A model generated the notes under the pieces. It had not been told where the DNA came from and did no database searches. It was given only the letters and a program-made list of their open reading frames with translations. DNA of 64,000 bases from Xenorhabdus griffiniae (GTDB taxonomy: Bacteria > Pseudomonadota > Gammaproteobacteria > Enterobacterales > Enterobacteriaceae), in assembly GCF_037265215.1 (NCBI RefSeq), contig NZ_CP147737.1:4310001-4374000 (forward strand), given 5' to 3'. The position numbers and the translations under genes are program-made. Below are positions 17,844 through 25,853 of this stretch, in pieces (within the stretch, counting starts at the first letter, position 1; the number at the start of each line of letters is the position of its first letter).

Positions 17844-18761
17844 ATGGAACTGAAATTTCTAGGCACCAGCGCTGGCATACCTACAAAAGAGCGCAATGTC
17901 ACCAGCCTGATCCTCGATTTACAGGGCACTCGCAACGCGCTGTGGATGTTTGATTGTGGTGAGGGAACCCAACACCAGATCCTTCATTCTTCCATCAAGG
18001 TATCTAAACTGGAGAAAATTTTTATCACTCATCTGCATGGTGATCATATTTTCGGCTTACCCGGATTATTGTGCAGCCGTTCAATGGGCGGTTCTAGCGC
18101 TCCCCTTACCTTATATGGGCCAACGGGGATACGTCAGTTTGTAGAAACCACATTGCAATTGAGCAGTTCTTTCTTGACCTATCCGTTGGAAATTATTGAA
18201 GTCCAGCCCGGACAGTTGTTTGATGATGGCGAACTGAAGGTCACGGCTTATGCCTTGAACCACCGCGTAGAATGCTATGGCTACCGTATTGAAGAACACG
18301 ATAAACCCGGCGCACTTGATACGGAAAAATTAAATCAGGATAACATTCCCCGTGGCCCGTGGATGCAGGCTTTAAAGCAGGGCGGCACAATAACCCTGGA
18401 AGATGGCCGTACAATTTGCGGCAAAGATTATCTAGGTACACCGATTCGTGGCAAATCATTGGCTATTTTTGGGGATACTGAACCGACACCCGAAGCACTA
18501 AAACTGGCAGCCAATGTTGATGTGATGGTACATGAAATCACGCTGGAAGATGCATTTACCGCGAAAGCCAACGAGAGAGGACATTCCACCACCAAACAAG
18601 CTGCAACATTGGCGCGTGATGCCAAAGTCAAACACTTTATCGCTACGCATATTAGCGGACGTTATGGACTTGAGGATTGCCCTCGATTATTGGCGGAATG
18701 CCGGGAAATATTTCCAAATACTGATTTGGCCGCAGATTTCGCCGCATTTATTGTTAAATGA
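17844..18761 (+). CDS. rbn: Ribonuclease BN / RNase Z (tRNA 3' processing)
   Basis: A 305-residue MBL-fold nuclease (E. coli RNase BN/ElaC 305). The zinc motif is [15 protein letters not shown], with later ligands in FGDTEPT and ATHISGRYG. It trims or cuts tRNA 3' ends and can act as exo- or endonuclease. AGGAG precedes the ATG. It lies only 30 bases behind rtcR with no terminator between, so it is probably cotranscribed with the RNA-repair regulator. Confidence 0.92.
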   Translation: MELKFLGTSAGIPTKERNVTSLILDLQGTRNALWMFDCGEGTQHQILHSSIKVSKLEKIFITHLHGDHIFGLPGLLCSRSMGGSSAPLTLYGPTGIRQFVETTLQLSSSFLTYPLEIIEVQPGQLFDDGELKVTAYALNHRVECYGYRIEEHDKPGALDTEKLNQDNIPRGPWMQALKQGGTITLEDGRTICGKDYLGTPIRGKSLAIFGDTEPTPEALKLAANVDVMVHEITLEDAFTAKANERGHSTTKQAATLARDAKVKHFIATHISGRYGLEDCPRLLAECREIFPNTDLAADFAAFIVK

Positions 18762-18783
18762 AAATGTTGCAAGGAAAATGTAA

Positions 18784-18888
18784 TACCTATAGACCTATCG
18801 CCTTTCAAGATGCGTCTTATATCTCCCCACGTAGAGGGAGATATAAACAATCACATTGATTTGCAAGCTGCAACTTGGGATTGATCTA
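18784..18888. repeat. Diverged palindromic element (family B)
   Basis: Related in layout to family A but with a different body: central ATCTCC..GGGAGAT stem and the arm TTGCAAGCTGCAACTTGGGA. Its right half matches, inverted, the fragment at 20915-20971. It sits directly downstream of rbn. Confidence 0.65.
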
Positions 18889-18913
18889 TATCAGTCTGGC
18901 AGAAAATAGATTT

Positions 18914-19022
18914 ATATACCAATCTAACTTCAAGATGCGTGTGATTTCTCCCCGCGAAGCGGGGGAGAAATCAGGTTTCATATCGTGTTGTAAATTGCAA
19001 CTTGAAGCTTAATGCGTATATA
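18914..19022 (-). repeat. ~105-bp palindromic intergenic element (family A)
   Basis: Minus-oriented copy, 26 bases after the family B element, with an extra G in the central stem (gcggggga). It fills most of the gap before the AhpD-like gene. Confidence 0.85.
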
Positions 19023-19070
19023 TCTGATTAATTCCCTGCAACACAAAAATAAAATATCTGAGAGATAAAA

Positions 19071-19499
19071 ATGAATTACGCAAAAGTCTCACCCAAGATT
19101 ATTAGTCCATTATATAAAAGCTATGAAGAAATCCATGCCTCTGAACTGGATCAAGCACTTATTCTGCTGGTGGAAACACGGGTATCTCAAATTAATGGTT
19201 GTGCCTATTGCTGCCATCTTCATGCCGAAGCAATCCGCAAAGATCATGGTATAGAACAAGTAAAATTGGATAAGTTACCTGCATGGTTCAATTCCAATAT
19301 CTACAGCCCCAAAGAAAAACTGGCATTGGAGTGGTGCGAAGCCTTAACGACAAATCCCAAACAAAGTACCTTAGATAAGATTAAAGAGCGGCTGGATGCT
19401 GTTTTTACAGAAAAAGAGATTGTTGACCTGACAGCAACGATCTCCTTAATGAATGCCCTGAATAGAATGGCTATCAGTTTAGGTGATCGAAACGAATAA
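19071..19499 (+). CDS. Carboxymuconolactone decarboxylase / AhpD-like peroxidase family protein
   Basis: A 142-residue all-helical protein with the family redox motif NGCAYCCHLHAEAIRKDHG, i.e. CxxCxxxH. In AhpD-like proteins these cysteines reduce peroxides or partner proteins. The fold is shared with gamma-carboxymuconolactone decarboxylases, but the cysteines favour a peroxidase-type role. It stands alone between the palindromic elements and the pyr leader. Substrate and partner are unknown. Confidence 0.85.
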   Translation: MNYAKVSPKIISPLYKSYEEIHASELDQALILLVETRVSQINGCAYCCHLHAEAIRKDHGIEQVKLDKLPAWFNSNIYSPKEKLALEWCEALTTNPKQSTLDKIKERLDAVFTEKEIVDLTATISLMNALNRMAISLGDRNE

Positions 19500-19564
19500 T
19501 CAGATTATTATGCAGGCTATTTAACCTGGCCATGAATTGACACAAAAATTTCTTCCGGCAATCC

Positions 19565-19604
19565 TTGCGATGAATGCTATCGTGAGTATAATGCGCGACG
19601 ATTT
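19565..19604 (+). promoter_or_regulatory. pyrLB promoter and UTP-sensitive start region
   Basis: TTGCGA (19565-19570), 16-base spacer, TATAAT (19587-19592), then GCGCGACGATTTGC. In E. coli pyrBI, U addition at a short run of Ts at the transcription start (AATTTG) lowers output when UTP is high. The same ATTTG lies at the expected start here, so that control may be conserved. A second TTGACA is at 19537. Confidence 0.55.
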
Positions 19605-19617
19605 GCTGGGAGAAAAC

Positions 19618-19731
19618 ATGAAAAATTGCGCTGTAACACAACACCAAGCTAACGAAACACTGTCTGCTGGCAGCGTCATTGCGTTGTTTTTCCCATTGCT
19701 TAACCGAACATTTAAAAAGCCCCTCAATTGA
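19618..19731 (+). CDS. pyrL: pyr operon leader peptide
   Basis: A 37-residue peptide starting MKNCAVTQHQ, with GGGAG 5 bases before the ATG. Its sequence is unlike E. coli PyrL except for the U-rich Phe-Phe-Pro-Leu codons, where RNA polymerase pauses. Its stop codon falls inside the attenuator stem, so a ribosome following closely would block the hairpin. This is the UTP-controlled attenuation layout of pyrBI. Confidence 0.85.
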   Translation: MKNCAVTQHQANETLSAGSVIALFFPLLNRTFKKPLN

Positions 19732-19744
19732 GGGGCTTTTTTTT
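19714..19744 (+). terminator. pyrL-pyrB attenuator
   Basis: Stem AAAAAGCCCCTC/GAGGGGCTTTTT with loop AATT and a run of eight Ts. It lies 45 bases before pyrB and is overlapped by the leader-peptide stop codon. Confidence 0.93.
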
Positions 19745-19789
19745 GCCTGACCAGTCCAAGGCTAGAAGTCATAAAAGAGGAACGTAAAC

Positions 19790-20731
19790 ATGGCTAATCC
19801 GTTATATCGCAAGCATATCATTTCAATTAATGATCTGAGCCGCGCAGATCTGGAACTGGTATTGCAGACGGCCGCTGCATTAAAAGCCAATCCACAGACT
19901 GATTTACTGAAACACAAGGTGATAGCGAGTTGCTTCTTTGAAGCCTCCACACGTACCCGTCTCTCTTTTGAGACCGCCATTCAGCGGCTCGGCGCTTCCG
20001 TTGTGGGCTTCGCTGACAGTAGTAATACTTCACTGGGTAAAAAGGGTGAAACGCTGGCTGATACCATTTCCATTATCAGCCAATACGCCGATGCAATCGT
20101 TATGCGTCACCCACAGGAAGGTGCGGCACGACTGGCTTCTGAGTTTTCCGGCCACATCCCTGTTATCAACGCCGGCGATGGCGCAAACCAGCATCCAACC
20201 CAAACGTTGCTCGACCTGTTCACCATCCAAGAAACGCAGGGCAGGCTGGAAAACCTGAAAATTGCGATGGTCGGTGATTTGAAATATGGTCGTACTGTTC
20301 ATTCACTGACACAAGCATTGGCGAAGTTTAACGGCAACCATTTCTGTTTTATCGCTCCAGATGCACTTGCCATGCCAAGCTATATTCTGCATATGCTGGA
20401 AGAAAAACAGGTGAGTTACAGCCTCCACAATAACTTTGAAGATGTGTTGCCCGAACTGGATATTCTGTATATGACCCGTGTCCAGAAAGAGCGTCTTGAC
20501 CCTTCAGAATATGCCAACATCAAGGCTCAGTTTGTCCTGCGCGCGGCGGATCTGATGAATGTTAAAGAGAACCTGAAAGTCCTACACCCGCTGCCACGTA
20601 TTGATGAAATTACGGTAGATGTCGATAAAACACCATACGCTTACTACTTCCAGCAAGCAGGAAATGGCATTTTTGCCCGTCAGGCATTATTATCGCTGGT
20701 ATTGAATGAAGATGTTGTTATAGACCGCTAA
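19790..20731 (+). CDS. pyrB: Aspartate carbamoyltransferase catalytic subunit
   Basis: A 313-residue ATCase catalytic chain making carbamoyl-aspartate in pyrimidine synthesis. The carbamoyl-phosphate motif STRTR is in [13 protein letters not shown], with the aspartate-binding loops and HPLPR near the end. In E. coli the regulatory subunit pyrI follows within a few bases. Here no pyrI follows: the next 9.8 kb are accessory genes and pyrI is at 30506. Catalytic trimers can work without PyrI but lose CTP/ATP control. Confidence 0.97.
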   Translation: MANPLYRKHIISINDLSRADLELVLQTAAALKANPQTDLLKHKVIASCFFEASTRTRLSFETAIQRLGASVVGFADSSNTSLGKKGETLADTISIISQYADAIVMRHPQEGAARLASEFSGHIPVINAGDGANQHPTQTLLDLFTIQETQGRLENLKIAMVGDLKYGRTVHSLTQALAKFNGNHFCFIAPDALAMPSYILHMLEEKQVSYSLHNNFEDVLPELDILYMTRVQKERLDPSEYANIKAQFVLRAADLMNVKENLKVLHPLPRIDEITVDVDKTPYAYYFQQAGNGIFARQALLSLVLNEDVVIDR

Positions 20732-20736
20732 GAAAA

Positions 20737-20847
20737 ATATATACGCATTAAACTTCAAGTCGCCATTTACAACACGATATGAAACCTGATTTCTCCCCCG
20801 CTTCGCGGGGAGAAATCACACGCATCTTGAAGTTAGATTGGTATATA
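20737..20847 (+). repeat. ~105-bp palindromic intergenic element (family A)
   Basis: Plus-oriented copy immediately after the pyrB stop, at the left edge of the DNA that separates pyrB from pyrI. The centre is TCTCCCCCGCTTCGCGGGGAGA. Confidence 0.85.
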
Positions 20848-21417
20848 GCCATTAATATTATGATTAAGGATATTACACCTTAGTCATAATATTGTTTTTT
20901 TAGAACACCTTTTATACCCAATAAATTTCAAGTTGCAGCTTACAAATCAATGTAATTGTTTATACCTCCCATTATTACCTAACGCAATTTTCTGTCACAC
21001 CAATAAATATAACAAATAGTGACAATTTAAACTCCAATAATTAACTTCAAATACGAACATGTTTTAAAGCCCTTTTCTTATTTTAACCTGTTATGAAATT
21101 AGGTTATTATCGTACGTTTCGATAAATTCGTTTTGTATTTTCTCCGCCAGTTGCAAATATTAAAGGGATGTCCATTATTATGTGTCTATTACGACGAATC
21201 ACTAACACGATGTATGAACTTAGAAACAATCACAGGTGCAAGGAAGTATGGGCTATAGCTGGTTATGAATATTGTTTTAAAAACGGGATATTAAGTTAAA
21301 TAGCGTTTCAAAATGATAGGAGTATTCCTTATCCCGCGCGCTGCGCGGGATAAGGAACTCCAACATCTGATACTCTCAGTATTATTAAAACCTCTTTAAC
21401 ACAAAGAAATAAGATAA
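20848..21417. other. AT-rich intergenic region before the T6SS effector gene
   Basis: About 570 bases without a gene. It holds a family B fragment (about 20915-20971: ATACCCAATAAATTTCAAGT onward, matching the inverse of 18784-18888) and the long family C repeat (21297-21392). I see no other structure. Confidence 0.55.
21297..21392. repeat. Second repeat family (family C), long form with inserted hairpin
   Basis: Same flanks as the copy at 4218-4280. Inside the central palindrome, between GGAGTA and CTCC, lies a 33-base perfect hairpin at 21325-21357 (15-bp stem TTCCTTATCCCGCGC, 3-base loop). It ends 25 bases before the effector start. Confidence 0.8.
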
Positions 21418-24400
21418 ATGGAAAAATCGATATTAACGAACGCAAATGATGCGCTTGAGATTGCCGCGAAAAAAGTGGAAAAAACATTTGAAGAACTTGT
21501 CGATATGGCGAGGGAATATATACCCCATGATTTGGATATGGATACCGTTGTCAGGCCCTGTGACGTCAATATCCGGCCTGTTTATCCTGTCAGATATGCT
21601 TATATGAATTTTTTTGGCGACAAACAGATAAATGCACAATTACCGCCACCCATCAGCACCTTTCTTGATCCTTATGATAATTCATTAAATGCAAGCGTCT
21701 TGGGGGGTTATAGCATTCGCATGCCAAGAGCGGGTTGGATCTATGTCAAAGAAGAAGGACCGATTAAAACCAGAGGCTCCCAACACGAGGGAAAGTTATT
21801 AATTTTCAAATTCAGCCCTGAAATTGTCACATTAGAGGGCAAAAGAGGGATGGTCACAAAATACACCAAGTATGAGCAAAGAGCCGGAAGCTCATCATGG
21901 GAAGAAATCCAGCCTGCCAGTGGTACAGCGGGATTAGGCTATCCTTTTCTGGCTCTTAATAAAGACGTATCCAAAATAAGTATTGTTTATAGTGAGGTTC
22001 CTTTTTCCGAACGAATCCTAGACAAGATAGATAAGGATGAATCTTTTCGCAGAAATGCAATGCAATTTGTGGAGTTAGATCGTGAGGACTCAGAGTATAC
22101 CATAGAAGCCAAACAAGAACATTTCGATGGCTTAGTGGAAGATTTCAAAGATCCTGAAAAACGATTTCAGGCATACAAAAATCAATTATCTGATCCACTT
22201 TTACAATCTGCTGATTTGGGAGATATTTCAACAGAAGGCAGTTTTTTCATGGATGCCGATATGGAAATGCGTTACATAGACAGTTTGCTATGCCCTTATT
22301 ACAAAGATAAAGCGAATATTGTGGTATTGCATGATCCAGTGGGATATCAGCGTGATATTTTAATGGCTTATATGTTACTTAATCTTTGGGAGTTAAGCTA
22401 TAGTGCGACCAATATGTATCCTCTTACTATAGGAAATTTTGTTGAAATATTAGCTGCATCAAAAAATGAAGAAGTCAAAAAATGTGTTAAGGAGTGTATT
22501 CACCAAGAAAATTGGAAAACCTGGTGGCCTAAATTAACTACGCCGATTAAGCGTGTAAAAGAAAAAAAGAAAGAGATTCTTGAATTATATAAAGCATTTT
22601 TTGAAAGTGAAATGATTGCAGGGAAATTAGGTGGACTTACACATTATTTTAAAAACTTTTTCTCTGTCTCTGATAAAAAGGATTTTTATACCGAAGATGA
22701 TGCAAAAGAATTCGAAAGATTCTGTATTTTATACGCTGAATTAATGGAGCCGCTCAAACATTCAGAAGAAGGATTGTTGGCGATGGAAAGTATTATTGCT
22801 GGTCCATTGGCTATAGAAGGAAATAGCGCATGGGATGTTGCTCTTAATGGAATAGTGAATTCATTAGGTCATGATGGTGTTGATAAGGTTTCCATTGCAA
22901 GGATCCTCAATCGGGGAGTAGATATAATACTCAGTGTCGTTGGCAATTTACTGGCGAGACTTTATGTATTTACAACAGAATTATCATATAAAGGAATATT
23001 ACACTTGCACGTGTTGAGTGTAAAACAGGTAACACATAAACTGATTCCTAAAATATTAGATTATTTAGGGCTTGAAATCAAACAAGGACAATATCTCGAA
23101 TTAACCGAGAAAGAATATTATAAATTTCTAAAAAAAATTGAAGAATATGAAAATCAAGGTGTATCAGGAAAAATTAAGAAGGGCCTAGCTCAAGCTGAAT
23201 CTGGTTTGAACAAATTTATAGGTAAAAAAGTATTTGATTGGTCCAACAGATTGGATAATTACAATAATAATATAAAGATAAAAATACCGTTGGTTAAATT
23301 AAAAAGACCTGAATTAAATCTTCAGTTTAAATTTTTCTATAATACAAATAAGTCTGCCGGCTACTTATTAAGTTCTGGCTTAAGTGGCTTGGATTTATTT
23401 ATGAAGAGTTATGTATTATATAAATTGACATCAATGTCTCGTTTCGACAAAAGTGCCCCATTTAACGCAAATAGACTTCCTTATTATTATGTTTCAAGCT
23501 ATGCGAATACTATATTAGGTGGGTTAATTTCTGCAAAAGGTGTTTCCGCTATTGGTGGAGATACTCTTAAATTTGCAGCGAGATTAGCAAATAAACTAAA
23601 TAGCCCCGCAGCAAAAGCGTTATTGGATTCTGCATCACGCAGGCTTCTGTTAGAAAGTGCTGCCATAACAAAATGGGTAAATGGTGGACTCATTGCCACA
23701 GGTTTTGTGAGTGGCGCACTTTCTTATTATGATGCCTATAACTCTTTTAGTTTTGGAAATAATAAAGAAGCTTATTCTCATATTGCAATAGGTACAGGCT
23801 CAATAATAATGGCTGTAGGATGGTCTATCGCGGTAGCAACAGCGGAAGTGACTTTTGGCGTCAGTCTTCTGGTTGCACTAGGCGCTTCACTCATGCTTGG
23901 TGGAACATTCGCAGCGATATATTTTAATTGGGTAGATTTGGAAACATTGTTAAAGAACTGCTTTTGGGGCAATGGAGAGAAATATGCTTTTTGGAGTACG
24001 AGTGAAGATCGCCCGAGATTAAGCTCTCAATTTAAGACAATAATGCTCAATGAGAAAAACACCAGAGATGCATATTTGGTTGAGTTTCAAGAATTTTTAA
24101 ATACTTTTATTAAACCAACTGTAAAAATTGGAAATAATAAACAAGGAAAGATAATCTATAAATTTATATTACCTAACTTCAAATGGGGAGAATCAGAGAT
24201 ATATCATGAAGTTATTCCATCTGGGTTATCAGATGGCTATAGCGATCCTGATTCATCAATAACTGAGCGTAGTTATGGTAGATATCTTTATTCTGTAGCA
24301 AAAGATAAGTTTGATAAAGCGATAAATATTACTCGTAAAAATCGTGCAAATCTCATTTTTGATGAAGAGAGCGGTTTAACTACACTAACCGTAGAAGTAG

Positions 24401-24543
24401 ATGAGCAATATGCTGCGTATATGAAAGTATTTTGGTATTACAAACCAACAAGAGATACTATTTCTCCACTTCACTATAAATGGGGAAAAGAACCCACGTT
24501 AGAAAACGCAGTTTATGGATATGAAGATGAGGTACTACGTTAA
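21418..24543 (+). CDS. T6SS effector of the VasX / BTH_I2691 type (putative membrane-active toxin)
   Basis: A 1041-residue protein. The N-terminal ~200 residues resemble the toxin VasX N-terminal region: CDVNIRPVYPVRYAYMN followed by the Tyr/Trp-rich RMPRAGWIYVKEEGP block. The middle is long and helical. Near residues 755-835 are about three strongly hydrophobic segments (e.g. IAIGTGSIIMAVGWSIAVAT), followed by a soluble tail. In that family such proteins travel with VgrG and permeabilise target membranes. No vgrG or T6SS structural gene is in the window, so this is an orphan cassette. The adjoining gene is a likely immunity protein. AT content is high, consistent with acquisition. Confidence 0.7.
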   Translation: MEKSILTNANDALEIAAKKVEKTFEELVDMAREYIPHDLDMDTVVRPCDVNIRPVYPVRYAYMNFFGDKQINAQLPPPISTFLDPYDNSLNASVLGGYSIRMPRAGWIYVKEEGPIKTRGSQHEGKLLIFKFSPEIVTLEGKRGMVTKYTKYEQRAGSSSWEEIQPASGTAGLGYPFLALNKDVSKISIVYSEVPFSERILDKIDKDESFRRNAMQFVELDREDSEYTIEAKQEHFDGLVEDFKDPEKRFQAYKNQLSDPLLQSADLGDISTEGSFFMDADMEMRYIDSLLCPYYKDKANIVVLHDPVGYQRDILMAYMLLNLWELSYSATNMYPLTIGNFVEILAASKNEEVKKCVKECIHQENWKTWWPKLTTPIKRVKEKKKEILELYKAFFESEMIAGKLGGLTHYFKNFFSVSDKKDFYTEDDAKEFERFCILYAELMEPLKHSEEGLLAMESIIAGPLAIEGNSAWDVALNGIVNSLGHDGVDKVSIARILNRGVDIILSVVGNLLARLYVFTTELSYKGILHLHVLSVKQVTHKLIPKILDYLGLEIKQGQYLELTEKEYYKFLKKIEEYENQGVSGKIKKGLAQAESGLNKFIGKKVFDWSNRLDNYNNNIKIKIPLVKLKRPELNLQFKFFYNTNKSAGYLLSSGLSGLDLFMKSYVLYKLTSMSRFDKSAPFNANRLPYYYVSSYANTILGGLISAKGVSAIGGDTLKFAARLANKLNSPAAKALLDSASRRLLLESAAITKWVNGGLIATGFVSGALSYYDAYNSFSFGNNKEAYSHIAIGTGSIIMAVGWSIAVATAEVTFGVSLLVALGASLMLGGTFAAIYFNWVDLETLLKNCFWGNGEKYAFWSTSEDRPRLSSQFKTIMLNEKNTRDAYLVEFQEFLNTFIKPTVKIGNNKQGKIIYKFILPNFKWGESEIYHEVIPSGLSDGYSDPDSSITERSYGRYLYSVAKDKFDKAINITRKNRANLIFDEESGLTTLTVEVDEQYAAYMKVFWYYKPTRDTISPLHYKWGKEPTLENAVYGYEDEVLR

Positions 24544-25533
24544 ATGAATAACTTAATAAAAAAATTGCTCAAAAAAGTTTTTCGAGTGAAAACGCCGCCA
24601 ACAGAGCCATTATCGACATTTGGCGATCCTGTTCTGGCGGAAAAGTTAATTCTGCTAGATAATAAGACTGTAAAACGTGCAGGATTTTTGGATACCATCA
24701 ATAGCAAAGAATGTCATTTTCGGCATAATCTTATCAGAGCAAGAAAAGAAGCTATAATCCCTGTGATGATAGGGTTTATGCTAGGTTTTGGTCTTTTTAT
24801 TAACGATTTTGTTAAGGGATGGAAAGCAAACGAAAGAGCTCTTCTTAGATATGTTAATGATGCTAAAATACTTTATGGAGAACAAATTTTTTTAAGTCAT
24901 GAGTTATCGGAAGATCTTGAATCATTAAAAATGATATCTGATGAAAAAAAAGTATCATTACCAAAATATCTATATATGCGCTATTCTAAAGATGGCTATT
25001 ATGGTGAAGAAAGAGCCAGGCGATATCTGATTATAGATGCAAGTTTCGGATTGTTTTTCCTGAGCGCCAATATTCTTGCTATTACCATATTTTTAAGATT
25101 ACGTAAGCCTGCTAATTTCATCATTGATCATGAAAGGCAACTTTTTTACACTTGGAAAAAAGGGAAAGTGTATGTAGCTCGCTATAAAGAGTTAAGTGTA
25201 GCATTTACTAATAATATTCTGCATTTTAAATGTTATGGCTTAAACGAAAATCATGAACTGACATACCAATTTTTTACCCCTTATCTTAGTCTTTTCAATT
25301 CAGAAGAGGATAAAGCTTATATCTTAGCCTTTATGTCAAAATATTTATTACAGGGAAAAGATGCTGTCAGCTCAGTGGATTTTAAACGTCGAGATCGATT
25401 ACCGTGGCTTCGAAAGCAAGTAAAACCAACAGATTGGGAACAACAAATTTCAGCCATTTTAGCTGAATTAGATCGCTCAGGAGTACCTGATATTGCGTTA
25501 TCTGAAAAAATAACCAAAAATATGCCATCATAA
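24544..25533 (+). CDS. Two-helix membrane protein, probable immunity partner (DUF6708-like)
   Basis: A 329-residue protein whose ATG directly follows the effector TAA with no gap. Two hydrophobic segments, about residues 70-92 (IPVMIGFMLGFGLFINDFV) and 160-187 (ASFGLFFLSANILAITIFL), anchor it in the inner membrane, with a soluble C-terminal half starting NFIIDHERQLFYTWKKGKVY. This resembles DUF6708-type proteins found beside VasX-like effectors. Protection of the producer is the natural inference; there is no direct sequence proof. Confidence 0.6.
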   Translation: MNNLIKKLLKKVFRVKTPPTEPLSTFGDPVLAEKLILLDNKTVKRAGFLDTINSKECHFRHNLIRARKEAIIPVMIGFMLGFGLFINDFVKGWKANERALLRYVNDAKILYGEQIFLSHELSEDLESLKMISDEKKVSLPKYLYMRYSKDGYYGEERARRYLIIDASFGLFFLSANILAITIFLRLRKPANFIIDHERQLFYTWKKGKVYVARYKELSVAFTNNILHFKCYGLNENHELTYQFFTPYLSLFNSEEDKAYILAFMSKYLLQGKDAVSSVDFKRRDRLPWLRKQVKPTDWEQQISAILAELDRSGVPDIALSEKITKNMPS

Positions 25534-25564
25534 AAATGGCAGTAATAATGTCTTATTATTTACA

Positions 25565-25590
25565 ACCAGAGCGTTTATTTCCGCTCTGGT
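25565..25590 (+). terminator. Hairpin after the effector/immunity pair
   Basis: 9-bp stem ACCAGAGCG/CGCTCTGGT. The following bases (AGAATAAATT) are not a U tract, so it may protect the 3' end rather than terminate. Confidence 0.5.
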
Positions 25591-25599
25591 AGAATAAAT

Positions 25600-25698
25600 T
25601 AAACTTCAAGTTGCAATTTACAACACTCTATGAAACCTGATTTCTCCCTGCTTCGCGGGGAAAAATCACACGCATCTTGAAGTTAGATTGGTATATAA
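25600..25698 (+). repeat. ~105-bp palindromic intergenic element (family A)
   Basis: Plus-oriented copy missing the first few bases of the left end; centre TCTCCCTGCTTCGCGGGGAAA has two changes from the consensus stem. Confidence 0.8.
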
Positions 25699-25744
25699 CA
25701 ATGAGTGACAATTGAAATTACAATAATTAATTTAAAATATGATA

Positions 25745-25770
25745 ACGCCTCCTGGTTGGGGGGCGTCTTT
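25745..25770 (+). terminator. Terminator-like hairpin
   Basis: ACGCCTCC/GGGGGCGT stem with one G-T pair, followed by CTTTCTT on the plus strand. It lies between the immunity-type gene and the convergent molybdoenzyme. Confidence 0.5.
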
Positions 25771-25853
25771 CTTAAGATGATGGATACAAGTCCCAATGAA
25801 TTTAAAAACCGAACCTGAATCGACATATTTGTAACAAAAGAACTATAAATGCC

